From Desulfovibrio inopinatus DSM 10711 (GTDB lineage Bacteria > Desulfobacterota > Desulfovibrionia > Desulfovibrionales > Desulfovibrionaceae), in NCBI RefSeq assembly GCF_000429305.1, contig NZ_AUBP01000005.1, positions 124,001-188,000 of the forward strand: a stretch of DNA of 64,000 nucleotides. The letters are read 5' to 3'. A model generated the notes under the pieces. The model ran no database searches, was not told the DNA's origin, and was given only the letters and a program-made list of their open reading frames with translations. A program made the position numbers and the translations under genes. How positions within the stretch are numbered: the first letter of the stretch is position 1; every line of letters starts with the position of its first letter. Positions 10,051 through 16,895 of this stretch are shown here, piece by piece.

Positions 10051-11658
10051 ATGTCACGCTACGCTAACATATCGAATGCCCAGATAATACAAGAGGAGCT
10101 CAACGCCCTCTCTCTCGACGACGCCTGCAACTATTTCAAAGATTATCTCCATGTATTTCAGATCGACTTGCCTTTGGCGGTATCGTGTATCAATCGTTTG
10201 CTTGAAAAAAATAGTCATGCTTTGCCAACAGATGCTCGTGTATTATTGGAAGAAATGATTAAGAGCGCGGCACAGCTTGCCAATTTTGACCCGGATATTC
10301 TTCAATTGGCTGACAAGTTCGGTTTGCTTCCCGGTGCTGACATTGTCACCAAAGTATTGGAGGCGACGCATGTCGAACCAGAACTGTTCGGCCAATTACG
10401 TCAAACATCTATGAAATATCAGGGAGAAACAATTCGTTCTGCGTGTCGCTCCGTCCTGTGCCAACATCCTATGGCGATTCGGTATGCCGACCTTCTTCTC
10501 GGACTGGATCTCTTGGAAGGACGCTCCCCAGACGAGTCGTTGCAAACCTTGAATTGCCCTAAAGTTCTGCGCCCTTTATGGACCAAACGGCTTTTCGACC
10601 ATTTCAGTACAATGGGAAACGATGATGCAGCGTGGCCGTTATGGAAAGACATCGAAGCGCATGTATCTGATCCCTTTTCTTTTAGTCGCATTGCGGAAAT
10701 GTACCGCCGTGCAGGACAATGGGATGAGGCCATCTCATATTATGAGAAGGCATTGGCGTTAGCTCCGTTGCAATATCCTTATAAACTTCGCCTGGAGTCT
10801 CTCCAATCTCCCTTCACTCCAGACCCAAGCTTGCTGGAACGTCTCAAGGTTTGTATCTACTTGTACAGCTGGAATAAAGCCGACGTTCTTGGGGAAACGC
10901 TGGAAAGTCTGGCAGCCTGTCAAATCGGCTCTGCACGTATCTCAGTATTGCTGAATGGATGTACAGACCATAGTCGCCAAGTCGTGGAACAGGCCCGGAA
11001 CCAATTTCCTCATAATACATTTGAAATTATTGAGTTACCGGTCAATATAGGCGCGCCCGCTGCCCGCAATTGGCTTCTCAGCCAACCATCTACTCACGAA
11101 AGTGATTACGTCGCCTTTTTGGATGACGATATATATCTACAGCCAGACTGGTTAGCTCACATGCTCACGGTTGCCGAATCTGATCCGACAATTGGTAACG
11201 TGGGTTGCAAAGTCGTTTTTCCAGGCAAGTACAAATTGTTGCAATACCTCTATCGCCATGTAGCGATAGCAAACGAAGAAACCATTCGCATCAGCAAACC
11301 CATACCAGCCATGCAATACGATATCGGCCTCTACGATGTCATTCGAGAAACGCGGGCTGTCATGGGCTGTCAACATCTCTTACGTGTTGCTTCGTTGAAG
11401 GATGCACCGTGGTACGATATTCGATACTCTCCAACACAAATTGATGATACAGACCATGATTTACAGCTGTGTCTGGCAGGATGGAAGGTCATGTATTGCG
11501 GAACTGTAACGTGCGAGCATCGTCAAAATTCTGGAACATCGATGCGTCGCCAAATTGGATTGGCATCTCAAGGTAATATCGTTGGAAACGACACAAAATT
11601 TACATTTAAGTGGTTGGAGCACTATGAGAGCCTTCGCAATTTGGGGGCACAAAGCTGA
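10051..11658 (+). CDS. TPR-containing family 2 glycosyltransferase
   Basis: A 535-residue protein; the ATG at 10051 is chosen because GGAG sits seven bases upstream, while earlier in-frame ATGs lack one. Residues 1-250 are helical and end in a TPR-like unit (AGQWDEAISYYEKALALAP, about 221-239). From about residue 267 a GT-A fold follows, with VCIYLYSWNK, the DXD-type FLDDD at about 357-360 and an acid-rich DDTDHDLQLCLAGW segment where the catalytic base usually lies. It lies between the export transporters and the HlyD stub, so a role in modifying the exported peptide is likely but inferred. SunS, the S-glycosyltransferase of sublancin, also combines GT2 and TPR parts, in the opposite order. 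Confidence 0.8.
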   Translation: MSRYANISNAQIIQEELNALSLDDACNYFKDYLHVFQIDLPLAVSCINRLLEKNSHALPTDARVLLEEMIKSAAQLANFDPDILQLADKFGLLPGADIVTKVLEATHVEPELFGQLRQTSMKYQGETIRSACRSVLCQHPMAIRYADLLLGLDLLEGRSPDESLQTLNCPKVLRPLWTKRLFDHFSTMGNDDAAWPLWKDIEAHVSDPFSFSRIAEMYRRAGQWDEAISYYEKALALAPLQYPYKLRLESLQSPFTPDPSLLERLKVCIYLYSWNKADVLGETLESLAACQIGSARISVLLNGCTDHSRQVVEQARNQFPHNTFEIIELPVNIGAPAARNWLLSQPSTHESDYVAFLDDDIYLQPDWLAHMLTVAESDPTIGNVGCKVVFPGKYKLLQYLYRHVAIANEETIRISKPIPAMQYDIGLYDVIRETRAVMGCQHLLRVASLKDAPWYDIRYSPTQIDDTDHDLQLCLAGWKVMYCGTVTCEHRQNSGTSMRRQIGLASQGNIVGNDTKFTFKWLEHYESLRNLGAQS

Positions 11659-11716
11659 GGAACATTTCGTAGCGAATGCAACACACTGAATATGACATAG
11701 GCCATGAGGAGATTCT

Positions 11717-11947
11717 ATGGGAAGTCCCTCCGATGAACGACCCAACCAACATCAAGAAGCATCGATGTTTGGAGTCAGTCACCAAGAGCTCATCTTTCGG
11801 AAAGCCGCACTGGATCAACTTGCTGAGCGAGAAGAATTGGATCAATACCTGAACCCTGTTCCACGACGACGTTGGCTCATCATCATGGCGGGCGTGTCTC
11901 TCCTCATCGCAGAACTCGTGTGGCTGATTTGGGGTGAAAGGATCTGA
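11717..11947 (+). CDS. HlyD membrane-anchor stub (76 residues)
   Basis: A 76-residue protein with a strong ribosome-binding site (GAGGAG, six bases before ATG). Residues 26-50 (IFRKAALDQLAEREELDQYL and on) match the cytoplasmic start of the HlyD-family adaptors of NHLM export systems, and residues 53-72 form one membrane helix. The protein ends at WGERI, exactly where such adaptors leave the membrane and begin their periplasmic barrel and coiled coil, none of which is present. A hairpin follows within three bases of the stop, so there is no remnant of a longer gene. It could be a minimal partner of the transporters or the relic of a clean deletion. The homology is recalled from family pattern, not searched. 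Confidence 0.7.
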   Translation: MGSPSDERPNQHQEASMFGVSHQELIFRKAALDQLAEREELDQYLNPVPRRRWLIIMAGVSLLIAELVWLIWGERI

Positions 11948-11949
11948 CA

Positions 11950-11983
11950 ACAGGTCGCTCCCGACATTACGAAAGCGACCTGT
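11950..11983. terminator. Hairpin between export operon and minus-strand precursor
   Basis: The arms ACAGGTCGCT (11950-11959) and AGCGACCTGT (11974-11983) pair over ten bases around a 14-base loop. It lies three bases after the HlyD stub and 18 bases after the end of the facing precursor gene, so it may stop transcription from both sides. The following T-run is poor. Confidence 0.6.
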
Positions 11984-12001
11984 GCGTTTATTCCTTCAAC
12001 A

Positions 12002-12280
12002 CTACACGCAGTCCCATCCCCCCCAATCACCACCAGCCATCTTTTGCAAGACGTCTTCAGGCAGTTCGACATCGCTTGGGTCGATAGGCAAAACGAGAAA
12101 GAGTTGGTTAGGAGTTTCTTCTTTGATTTCAAGAGTAACGGCTTCAGGCAACACGAGCCCGAAATGTTTTTCCAAAGCCGACTTAGGGTCAGCCAAAAGT
12201 TCCTGCTTGAAAGCAGCGTCATCCTTGGCTTTGGTGACAACTTTTTCAGTGACGGCTTCTCGCAATGTTTTTTCCGGCAT
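12002..12280 (-). CDS. NHLP-family RiPP precursor with W-D-C core
   Basis: A 92-residue precursor of the nitrile-hydratase-leader type. The start at 12280 has GGAGGAG upstream; an ATG five codons earlier does not. The leader shows the family pattern: a helix (AKDDAAFKQELLADPKSALE), a hydrophobic strand and the hallmark KEETPNQLFLVLPIDPSD. It ends VLQKMAGG, a double-glycine-type cleavage point for a C39 peptidase, leaving a core of about eight residues, DWGGWDCV. The core contains a W-x-C motif and one cysteine. It is transcribed away from the other four precursors and towards the export operon. Confidence 0.88.
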   Translation of the reverse strand: MPEKTLREAVTEKVVTKAKDDAAFKQELLADPKSALEKHFGLVLPEAVTLEIKEETPNQLFLVLPIDPSDVELPEDVLQKMAGGDWGGWDCV

Positions 12281-12295
12281 GAACTTCTCCTCCAT

Positions 12296-12794
12296 AGATG
12301 GACACGTAAAGAACTCAGACGCGCCCGAGTCCTACTCCTCGGCTTTTCTGGCATATAATGAAATGACAACAAAAGGCAAAGCCTTTTCACAAAACGTCGT
12401 TACCTGTGCTATGAGGTTACATGATTCTCATATATAGTGAGCAATAAAAAGAGAATTCGAATACTCTCTCAAATTTTTTAAAATTCACTTCACCTTTTTA
12501 TCTCAACACGTTATATCTTTCCTTATCATCTTCTTATAAGAACTATCTCTTGCTATTTTCCACTCTCAATATACGTGCAATCCCCAATCAACGAATATTT
12601 CAATGAAAAAAACACGATCAACTGTCAACCTTTTCACATGTCATGCGTTCTGGAGAAAGAAAGGGCGTAATGGACACGCAAAAAAGTTCTCGTTGTCAAC
12701 GGAATTTGAATTTATTGATTTCACGAGATGCATTCTCTCATGATACAAAGCCCTCTTCTCTTCACATATAACTGACTGCTACCAAAGAAAATAT
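12296..12794. other. AT-rich intergenic region between divergent transcripts
   Basis: About 500 bases without a supported gene separate the minus-strand precursor from the plus-strand maturation operon. The DNA is clearly richer in A and T than its surroundings and should hold both promoters. No convincing consensus pair or operator was found. A 46-codon frame at 12603-12743 has no ribosome-binding site. Confidence 0.6.
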
Positions 12795-13886
12795 ATGTTG
12801 CATTTATCATTGAGCAATCTTCTGGATCCTGTGATTGGACGGACATATCCTGCGTTGTTCCCTCCCAATGCATTGCCACCAATCCAGCGGATAACAGACA
12901 TGTTCCCCCCCACATACGCTGTTCTTGAAAACCGTCTTGGGAACACTCCCGGCCCTCTGGATCTTTCTATTTTATTTCGGCCGAAAACTCTTCAGGTGCA
13001 ACACATAAGAACATTACAACAAGCCACCCAGTGTCCTCCTCATTCGTCCGAATGTGACGCCTGGAACAGGTTGCAATCATTCGTTGAAATATGGAAAAGC
13101 TCCTCATCGGCATTGCAGAAAGACTTATCTGCATGTTGGCTTGAGTTTGATGTCCAACCGAACCGTCCTGTTCCACTTCCCCGTATTTTTGCTCCATTAC
13201 ACCACGGAGTACTTCTCAGCGCCCCCCCTAAACATGGGAATACACAACGACGTATCGAACGCCTTTTGGAAATATTCTTTACGGACCCAATACAGCCACA
13301 ACTTTTAGAGACCATTAAAACGTTTCTTCAAGCTCTTCCTTCTTCGGCTTCAATCGTGAGTCTTGGAATCACACTCACCCCGAAGCCCGAAGCAGTACGA
13401 CTCAGTGTGCACGGCATACCGTATGTTGAAATGCCCCAATGGCTGACCGCACATGTCCCCTGGCAACAAACGCCCGATTATTGGGAGAAAATCGTCAGAG
13501 ATTTGATACCATTGCAACAACACACCATTATACCGGTCGACATCGGCCCTGGTGTTGTTACGCCCAAAGTCGGGTTTGTCCAAAAATTGAACTCTGCCAA
13601 GGGCTCCTCAGAACAGCAATGGAATAATCTCTTTTCGTATTTACGAGAACAAAATCTTCTTACCAGAGATCAATCGCAACAAATGACGGAATTCCCTGGG
13701 ACAACGCATCTCAACGTATCTGGCGATGAAGCGCAGACACCTGAAAATCGAGGACGTTCATTTATGGGTTTTCGACCTGTCATGCACGCAGTGAGAAAAA
13801 TTCATCATATTAAGATGGAAGTGCATGCAGATGGCCGAAAACTCGCAAAAGGCTATTTTGCGTTTTTTCCAACCTCGAAGCCATAG
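12795..13886 (+). CDS. Unknown RiPP-cluster protein, family A copy 1
   Basis: A 363-residue soluble protein of no family I recognise, clearly related to the protein encoded at 16877-17998. Shared features in the same order are PPIQR/PPIYR near residue 30, WLEFDV/WLEFDL, a P-x-P segment, a helical middle, DIGPGVVTPKVGF/DVGLGDHTPKIGI and near the end HIKMEVHADGRKLAKGYFAF/HIKVDYYPNGVRHAKGYLAF. No signal peptide, membrane helix or metal-binding cysteine cluster is seen. It lies nine bases before the radical SAM gene and so heads the maturation operon. An enzyme acting on the peptides or a precursor-binding partner are both possible; neither is shown. Confidence 0.75.
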   Translation: MLHLSLSNLLDPVIGRTYPALFPPNALPPIQRITDMFPPTYAVLENRLGNTPGPLDLSILFRPKTLQVQHIRTLQQATQCPPHSSECDAWNRLQSFVEIWKSSSSALQKDLSACWLEFDVQPNRPVPLPRIFAPLHHGVLLSAPPKHGNTQRRIERLLEIFFTDPIQPQLLETIKTFLQALPSSASIVSLGITLTPKPEAVRLSVHGIPYVEMPQWLTAHVPWQQTPDYWEKIVRDLIPLQQHTIIPVDIGPGVVTPKVGFVQKLNSAKGSSEQQWNNLFSYLREQNLLTRDQSQQMTEFPGTTHLNVSGDEAQTPENRGRSFMGFRPVMHAVRKIHHIKMEVHADGRKLAKGYFAFFPTSKP

Positions 13887-13894
13887 TCATTGCC

Positions 13895-15343
13895 ATGCAA
13901 AGGATGCCTTCTCAACGTGACAGAAAGGATTTTGCTGTGCAAAAGCGCATAACCAATCTCACCATTCAATGGCATATCACCTCGGCATGCGGGAATCGGT
14001 GCCGACATTGCTACATGTACGACCCCAAAACGTACCAGAAAGAACGAGAGAATGAACTTGGCGGGAAAGAACTCTTCGATATTTTAAATCGCATTGAAGA
14101 TTTTGAACACCAGTGGAATGCCTCCATCAAAGGATTCGCACTGACAGGGGGAGACCCACTTCTCAAGCCGGAATGGCCGGAGCTTGTCGCCGAATTGAAG
14201 CGCCGTGGCAAAACCGTCGTTATGATGGGGACACCGGAAACTTTAACGCACGACAACGTACGCCGTTTAGCAGACCTTGGGGTCTCACGATACCAGCTCA
14301 GTTTGGATGGATTGGAAACAACACACGACGCCATTCGCGGACGTGGAAGTTTTGCACGCACAGTCTCTGCGCTCCGCGTGTTGCGAGAGCATGACCTTGA
14401 CCCACAAGTTATGTTCACACTCCACAATGAAAACCGCGATGAATTAATTCCCCTCGTAGACTTCGTTGCGCATCATACCGACGCAACGCGATTTTCTTTC
14501 GATCTTGCTTCATGCGTTGGGAATGCAACGGGACTGTCCACCACATTATCGGCGGACCAACTCCATACGCTTTTGACCGCCTATCTTGAGAAAAAAGAAT
14601 CGTTTCGTGCGTCGGGAAATCCCCTTCTCCTCAATGAAAAGCCACATTTATTTTACGCTCTGCGTGCTATGCGAGGTGAAATTAGCCCTATCGCTCCTGA
14701 GGACATGCCAGATGTGAGTGGCTGCCTTGCTGGGTGGGGGTGTGTTTGCATTTTGGCTGACGGAACGGTTCCCGCCTGCCGTCGGTTCCCGCTTGTTGTC
14801 GGCGATTTGAAAACACAACGGTTTGAAGAAATTTTTTTAGGATCAACGGAATTGAAAAAATTTCGACGTCCTCAGTTCTTCCATGAATGTGGTGCGTGTG
14901 AATATTACACGTTATGCCGTGGATGCCCTGCCGTTGTTTTTGGAGAAACCGGCGATCCTTTTGCCCCCCCATCCTTCTGTTTCAAAAAATCGCCCCAGAA
15001 ATCAAATACAGCTCACGAGTTTCATATATCCTCCTTTGCCCCCATTCCTTTGGATACAAATTTCCAAGAGGAACACGACCTCATTGCCAACAGTTTTCGT
15101 CATACCATTGGATTGCACGGAGACATGATAGACAAGCACCACGTATTACAAGCACTGCTCCTCCTCAAATCCAAAGATATGCAAGAAAAACATAATCAAA
15201 ACCCTGAAGTATTTTTCCAAGAATTTCACATTGAACTCAATCCGAAAGAACAATTTTTTGTTCAGACATTTTGGCATACGACAGACAAGAAAAAACACGA
15301 ACGCATTGAAAACGCACTTTTTTGGAAAATGTTCACGCAATAA
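13895..15343 (+). CDS. Radical SAM/SPASM peptide maturase with C-terminal extension
   Basis: A 482-residue enzyme. Cys32, Cys36 and Cys39 (CGNRCRHC) form the SAM-binding 4Fe-4S site. A TGGDPLL motif follows at 84-90, then a SPASM region with cysteines at 277, 283, 285, 295, 332, 335, 341, 344 and 362 for auxiliary clusters. Such enzymes make crosslinks, epimerise or otherwise alter residues in precursor peptides; which applies here cannot be read from sequence. Residues 370-482 form a cysteine-free extension beyond the SPASM domain. The ATG at 13895 has no ribosome-binding site; GTG at 13937, with AAAGGA upstream, is an alternative start. Four precursor genes follow. Confidence 0.88.
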   Translation: MQRMPSQRDRKDFAVQKRITNLTIQWHITSACGNRCRHCYMYDPKTYQKERENELGGKELFDILNRIEDFEHQWNASIKGFALTGGDPLLKPEWPELVAELKRRGKTVVMMGTPETLTHDNVRRLADLGVSRYQLSLDGLETTHDAIRGRGSFARTVSALRVLREHDLDPQVMFTLHNENRDELIPLVDFVAHHTDATRFSFDLASCVGNATGLSTTLSADQLHTLLTAYLEKKESFRASGNPLLLNEKPHLFYALRAMRGEISPIAPEDMPDVSGCLAGWGCVCILADGTVPACRRFPLVVGDLKTQRFEEIFLGSTELKKFRRPQFFHECGACEYYTLCRGCPAVVFGETGDPFAPPSFCFKKSPQKSNTAHEFHISSFAPIPLDTNFQEEHDLIANSFRHTIGLHGDMIDKHHVLQALLLLKSKDMQEKHNQNPEVFFQEFHIELNPKEQFFVQTFWHTTDKKKHERIENALFWKMFTQ

Positions 15344-15452
15344 CACGTCGCGGCAAACAGCAAAAATGGAATATCACCTATGCATGAATTTGCATTGAGA
15401 CAATGTAAGGTACGGTAAAGACTCAATAAAACTACTACTGAAGGAGAAGACG

Positions 15453-15737
15453 ATGAGCAACGATGCACGATCAGAAGTTACAAAAATTATTGTCGAAAAG
15501 GCAAAATCCGATGCAACGTTTAAAGCAAATCTTCTCACTGATGCAAAATCTACTCTGAAAGACTCACTTAATATTGTCATTCCAAGCAATGCCGACATCA
15601 CTGTCCTCGAAGAAACTCCCACACATCTTTACCTTGTTTTGCCCATCGATTTTGACGATGTTGAACTCTCCGAGCAAGACGAGAAGCAAATTTCCGCTGG
15701 AGCCATTGCGCTTGGGTCAGCAAGCAACACATTTTAA
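15453..15737 (+). CDS. NHLP-family RiPP precursor, tandem copy 1
   Basis: A 94-residue precursor with AAGGAG before the ATG. The leader carries the family pattern AKSDATFKANLL, then VLEETPTHLYLVLPIDFDD, and ends KQISAG. That leaves a core of about 11 residues, AIALGSASNTF, without cysteine or tryptophan. It is first of three near-identical neighbours, and the differences concentrate in the core, as expected for duplicated precursors that keep the leader read by one maturase. Confidence 0.88.
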   Translation: MSNDARSEVTKIIVEKAKSDATFKANLLTDAKSTLKDSLNIVIPSNADITVLEETPTHLYLVLPIDFDDVELSEQDEKQISAGAIALGSASNTF

Positions 15738-15809
15738 GGTTTGTTCGTAGAGGATTTGAGGATCTACAGTACGATCAATCTTCAAGAAATATCTATGGAA
15801 GAGGATGCT

Positions 15810-16100
15810 ATGAGCAACGATGTACGATCGAAACGCATACAAATTATTGTTGAGAAGGCAAAATCCGATGCAACGTTTAAAGCAAAACTTCTCGCCGATG
15901 CAAAATCAGCACTGAAAGACTCGCTTCACATTGCTATTCCAAACAATGCCGACATCACTGTCCTCGAAGAAACTCCCACACATCTTTACCTTGTTTTGCC
16001 CATCGATCTTGATGATATCGAACTCTCCGAGCAGGACGAGAAACACGTTACCGCAGGGGTAAACCCCATACAGATTGGATCAGCTGACAATGCATTTTAA
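15810..16100 (+). CDS. NHLP-family RiPP precursor, tandem copy 2
   Basis: A 96-residue precursor starting at MSNDVRS, which aligns with the start of its neighbours; GGAAGAGG lies upstream, and an earlier in-frame ATG is not needed. The leader is almost the same as in copy 1 (VLEETPTHLYLVLPIDLDD). It ends KHVTAG and leaves a core of about 13 residues, VNPIQIGSADNAF. The core shares with copy 3 an acidic-small-Ala-Phe end and again has no cysteine. Confidence 0.87.
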   Translation: MSNDVRSKRIQIIVEKAKSDATFKAKLLADAKSALKDSLHIAIPNNADITVLEETPTHLYLVLPIDLDDIELSEQDEKHVTAGVNPIQIGSADNAF

Positions 16101-16160
16101 TGTGTATTTGCATAAGAACATAAGGTTCTGCTTCATCAACCATATATAAAAGTGAATACT

Positions 16161-16451
16161 ATGAGCAACGATATACGATCACAAGTCACGAATATTATTG
16201 TTGAAAAGGCAAAAAACGATGCCACATTCAAAGCAAATCTTCTTGTCGATGCAACATCGACGCTGAAAAATTCACTCAACATTGTCATCCCAAGCAATGT
16301 CGACATCACCGTTCTCGAAGAAACACCCACAAATCTCTATCTTGTTTTGCCCATCGATTTTGATGATGTCGAACTCTCCGAGCAAGACGAAAAAAACATT
16401 GCCGCGGGAGACTCCCCCACACAGCTTGGGGCAGCTGACGACGCATTTTAA
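16161..16451 (+). CDS. NHLP-family RiPP precursor, tandem copy 3
   Basis: A 96-residue precursor starting at MSNDIRS. The ribosome-binding site is weak compared with the other copies, and a GTG three codons earlier is a possible alternative. The leader has VLEETPTNLYLVLPIDFDD and ends KNIAAG. The core of about 13 residues is DSPTQLGAADDAF, closest to copy 2. The weak site may mean lower expression (inference). Confidence 0.85.
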   Translation: MSNDIRSQVTNIIVEKAKNDATFKANLLVDATSTLKNSLNIVIPSNVDITVLEETPTNLYLVLPIDFDDVELSEQDEKNIAAGDSPTQLGAADDAF

Positions 16452-16552
16452 TACATAATCGGAAAAATATTATTTTTATTTTTCGCTCATACAAGATAGT
16501 ATAGATCGTATTTGCCGTAAACTCACCTTAAACAATCGAGAGGAGAAACAAC

Positions 16553-16837
16553 ATGTCTCAGGAAGGAAGAAACCAAATCACGCAACAAATTATTGCCAAA
16601 GTACAGGAAGATGCTTCCTTTAAAAAAGCTCTCTTGAGCAATCCCCAAACCGCACTCCAAGAAACCTTCGGAATCGCCGTCCCAGAGAAGATTTCTATTA
16701 CGGTCCTTGAGGAAACGCCGGAACAGCTCTACCTTGTGTTGCCTGTGGACCCGAGTGATCTTGAACTTTCGGATGAAGCACTGAAAAATCTCGCGGCCGC
16801 CAGTAGTTCCAGCAATGTCTGGCAGTGTGGAAATTAA
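16553..16837 (+). CDS. NHLP-family RiPP precursor with W-Q-C core
   Basis: A 94-residue precursor with GAGGAG before the ATG. The leader (VQEDASFKKALLSNPQTALQ, then VLEETPEQLYLVLPVDPSD) is closer to the minus-strand precursor at 12002 than to the three tandem copies just upstream. After NLAAA the core is about ten residues, SSSSNVWQCGN or slightly shorter. Like the minus-strand precursor it has a single cysteine in a W-x-C motif. It is the last gene of the maturation operon. Confidence 0.88.
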   Translation: MSQEGRNQITQQIIAKVQEDASFKKALLSNPQTALQETFGIAVPEKISITVLEETPEQLYLVLPVDPSDLELSDEALKNLAAASSSSNVWQCGN

Positions 16838-16855
16838 CACACACCGAGAGAATAC

Positions 16856-16895
16856 ATCACGATCCGGTCGAGTCCTTTACAGGCCGGATCGTGAT
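16856..16895. terminator. 12-bp inverted repeat between convergent genes
   Basis: The arms ATCACGATCCGG (16856-16867) and CCGGATCGTGAT (16884-16895) pair perfectly around a 16-base loop. The right arm lies inside the last codons of the facing gene. Neither side has a clear T-run, so it is terminator-like and not a textbook Rho-independent terminator. Confidence 0.5.

Larger units (their letters stand above)
15453..16451 (+). repeat. Tandem triplication of precursor genes
   Basis: Three consecutive units of about 350 bases share long identical or near-identical stretches, for example around GTCCTCGAAGAAACTCCCAC at 15604 and again at 15961. Similarity covers the leader and fades in the spacers and cores, which points to recent duplication followed by change in the core. 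Confidence 0.8.

Noticed and set aside
12603-12743. A 46-codon frame in the AT-rich gap
   Set aside because: No ribosome-binding site, no leader-like pattern and no conserved motif; chance is enough in AT-rich DNA.
15453-16451. The triple repeat as a CRISPR or satellite array
   Set aside because: Each unit encodes a full precursor with start, leader and stop; the repeat is gene duplication.
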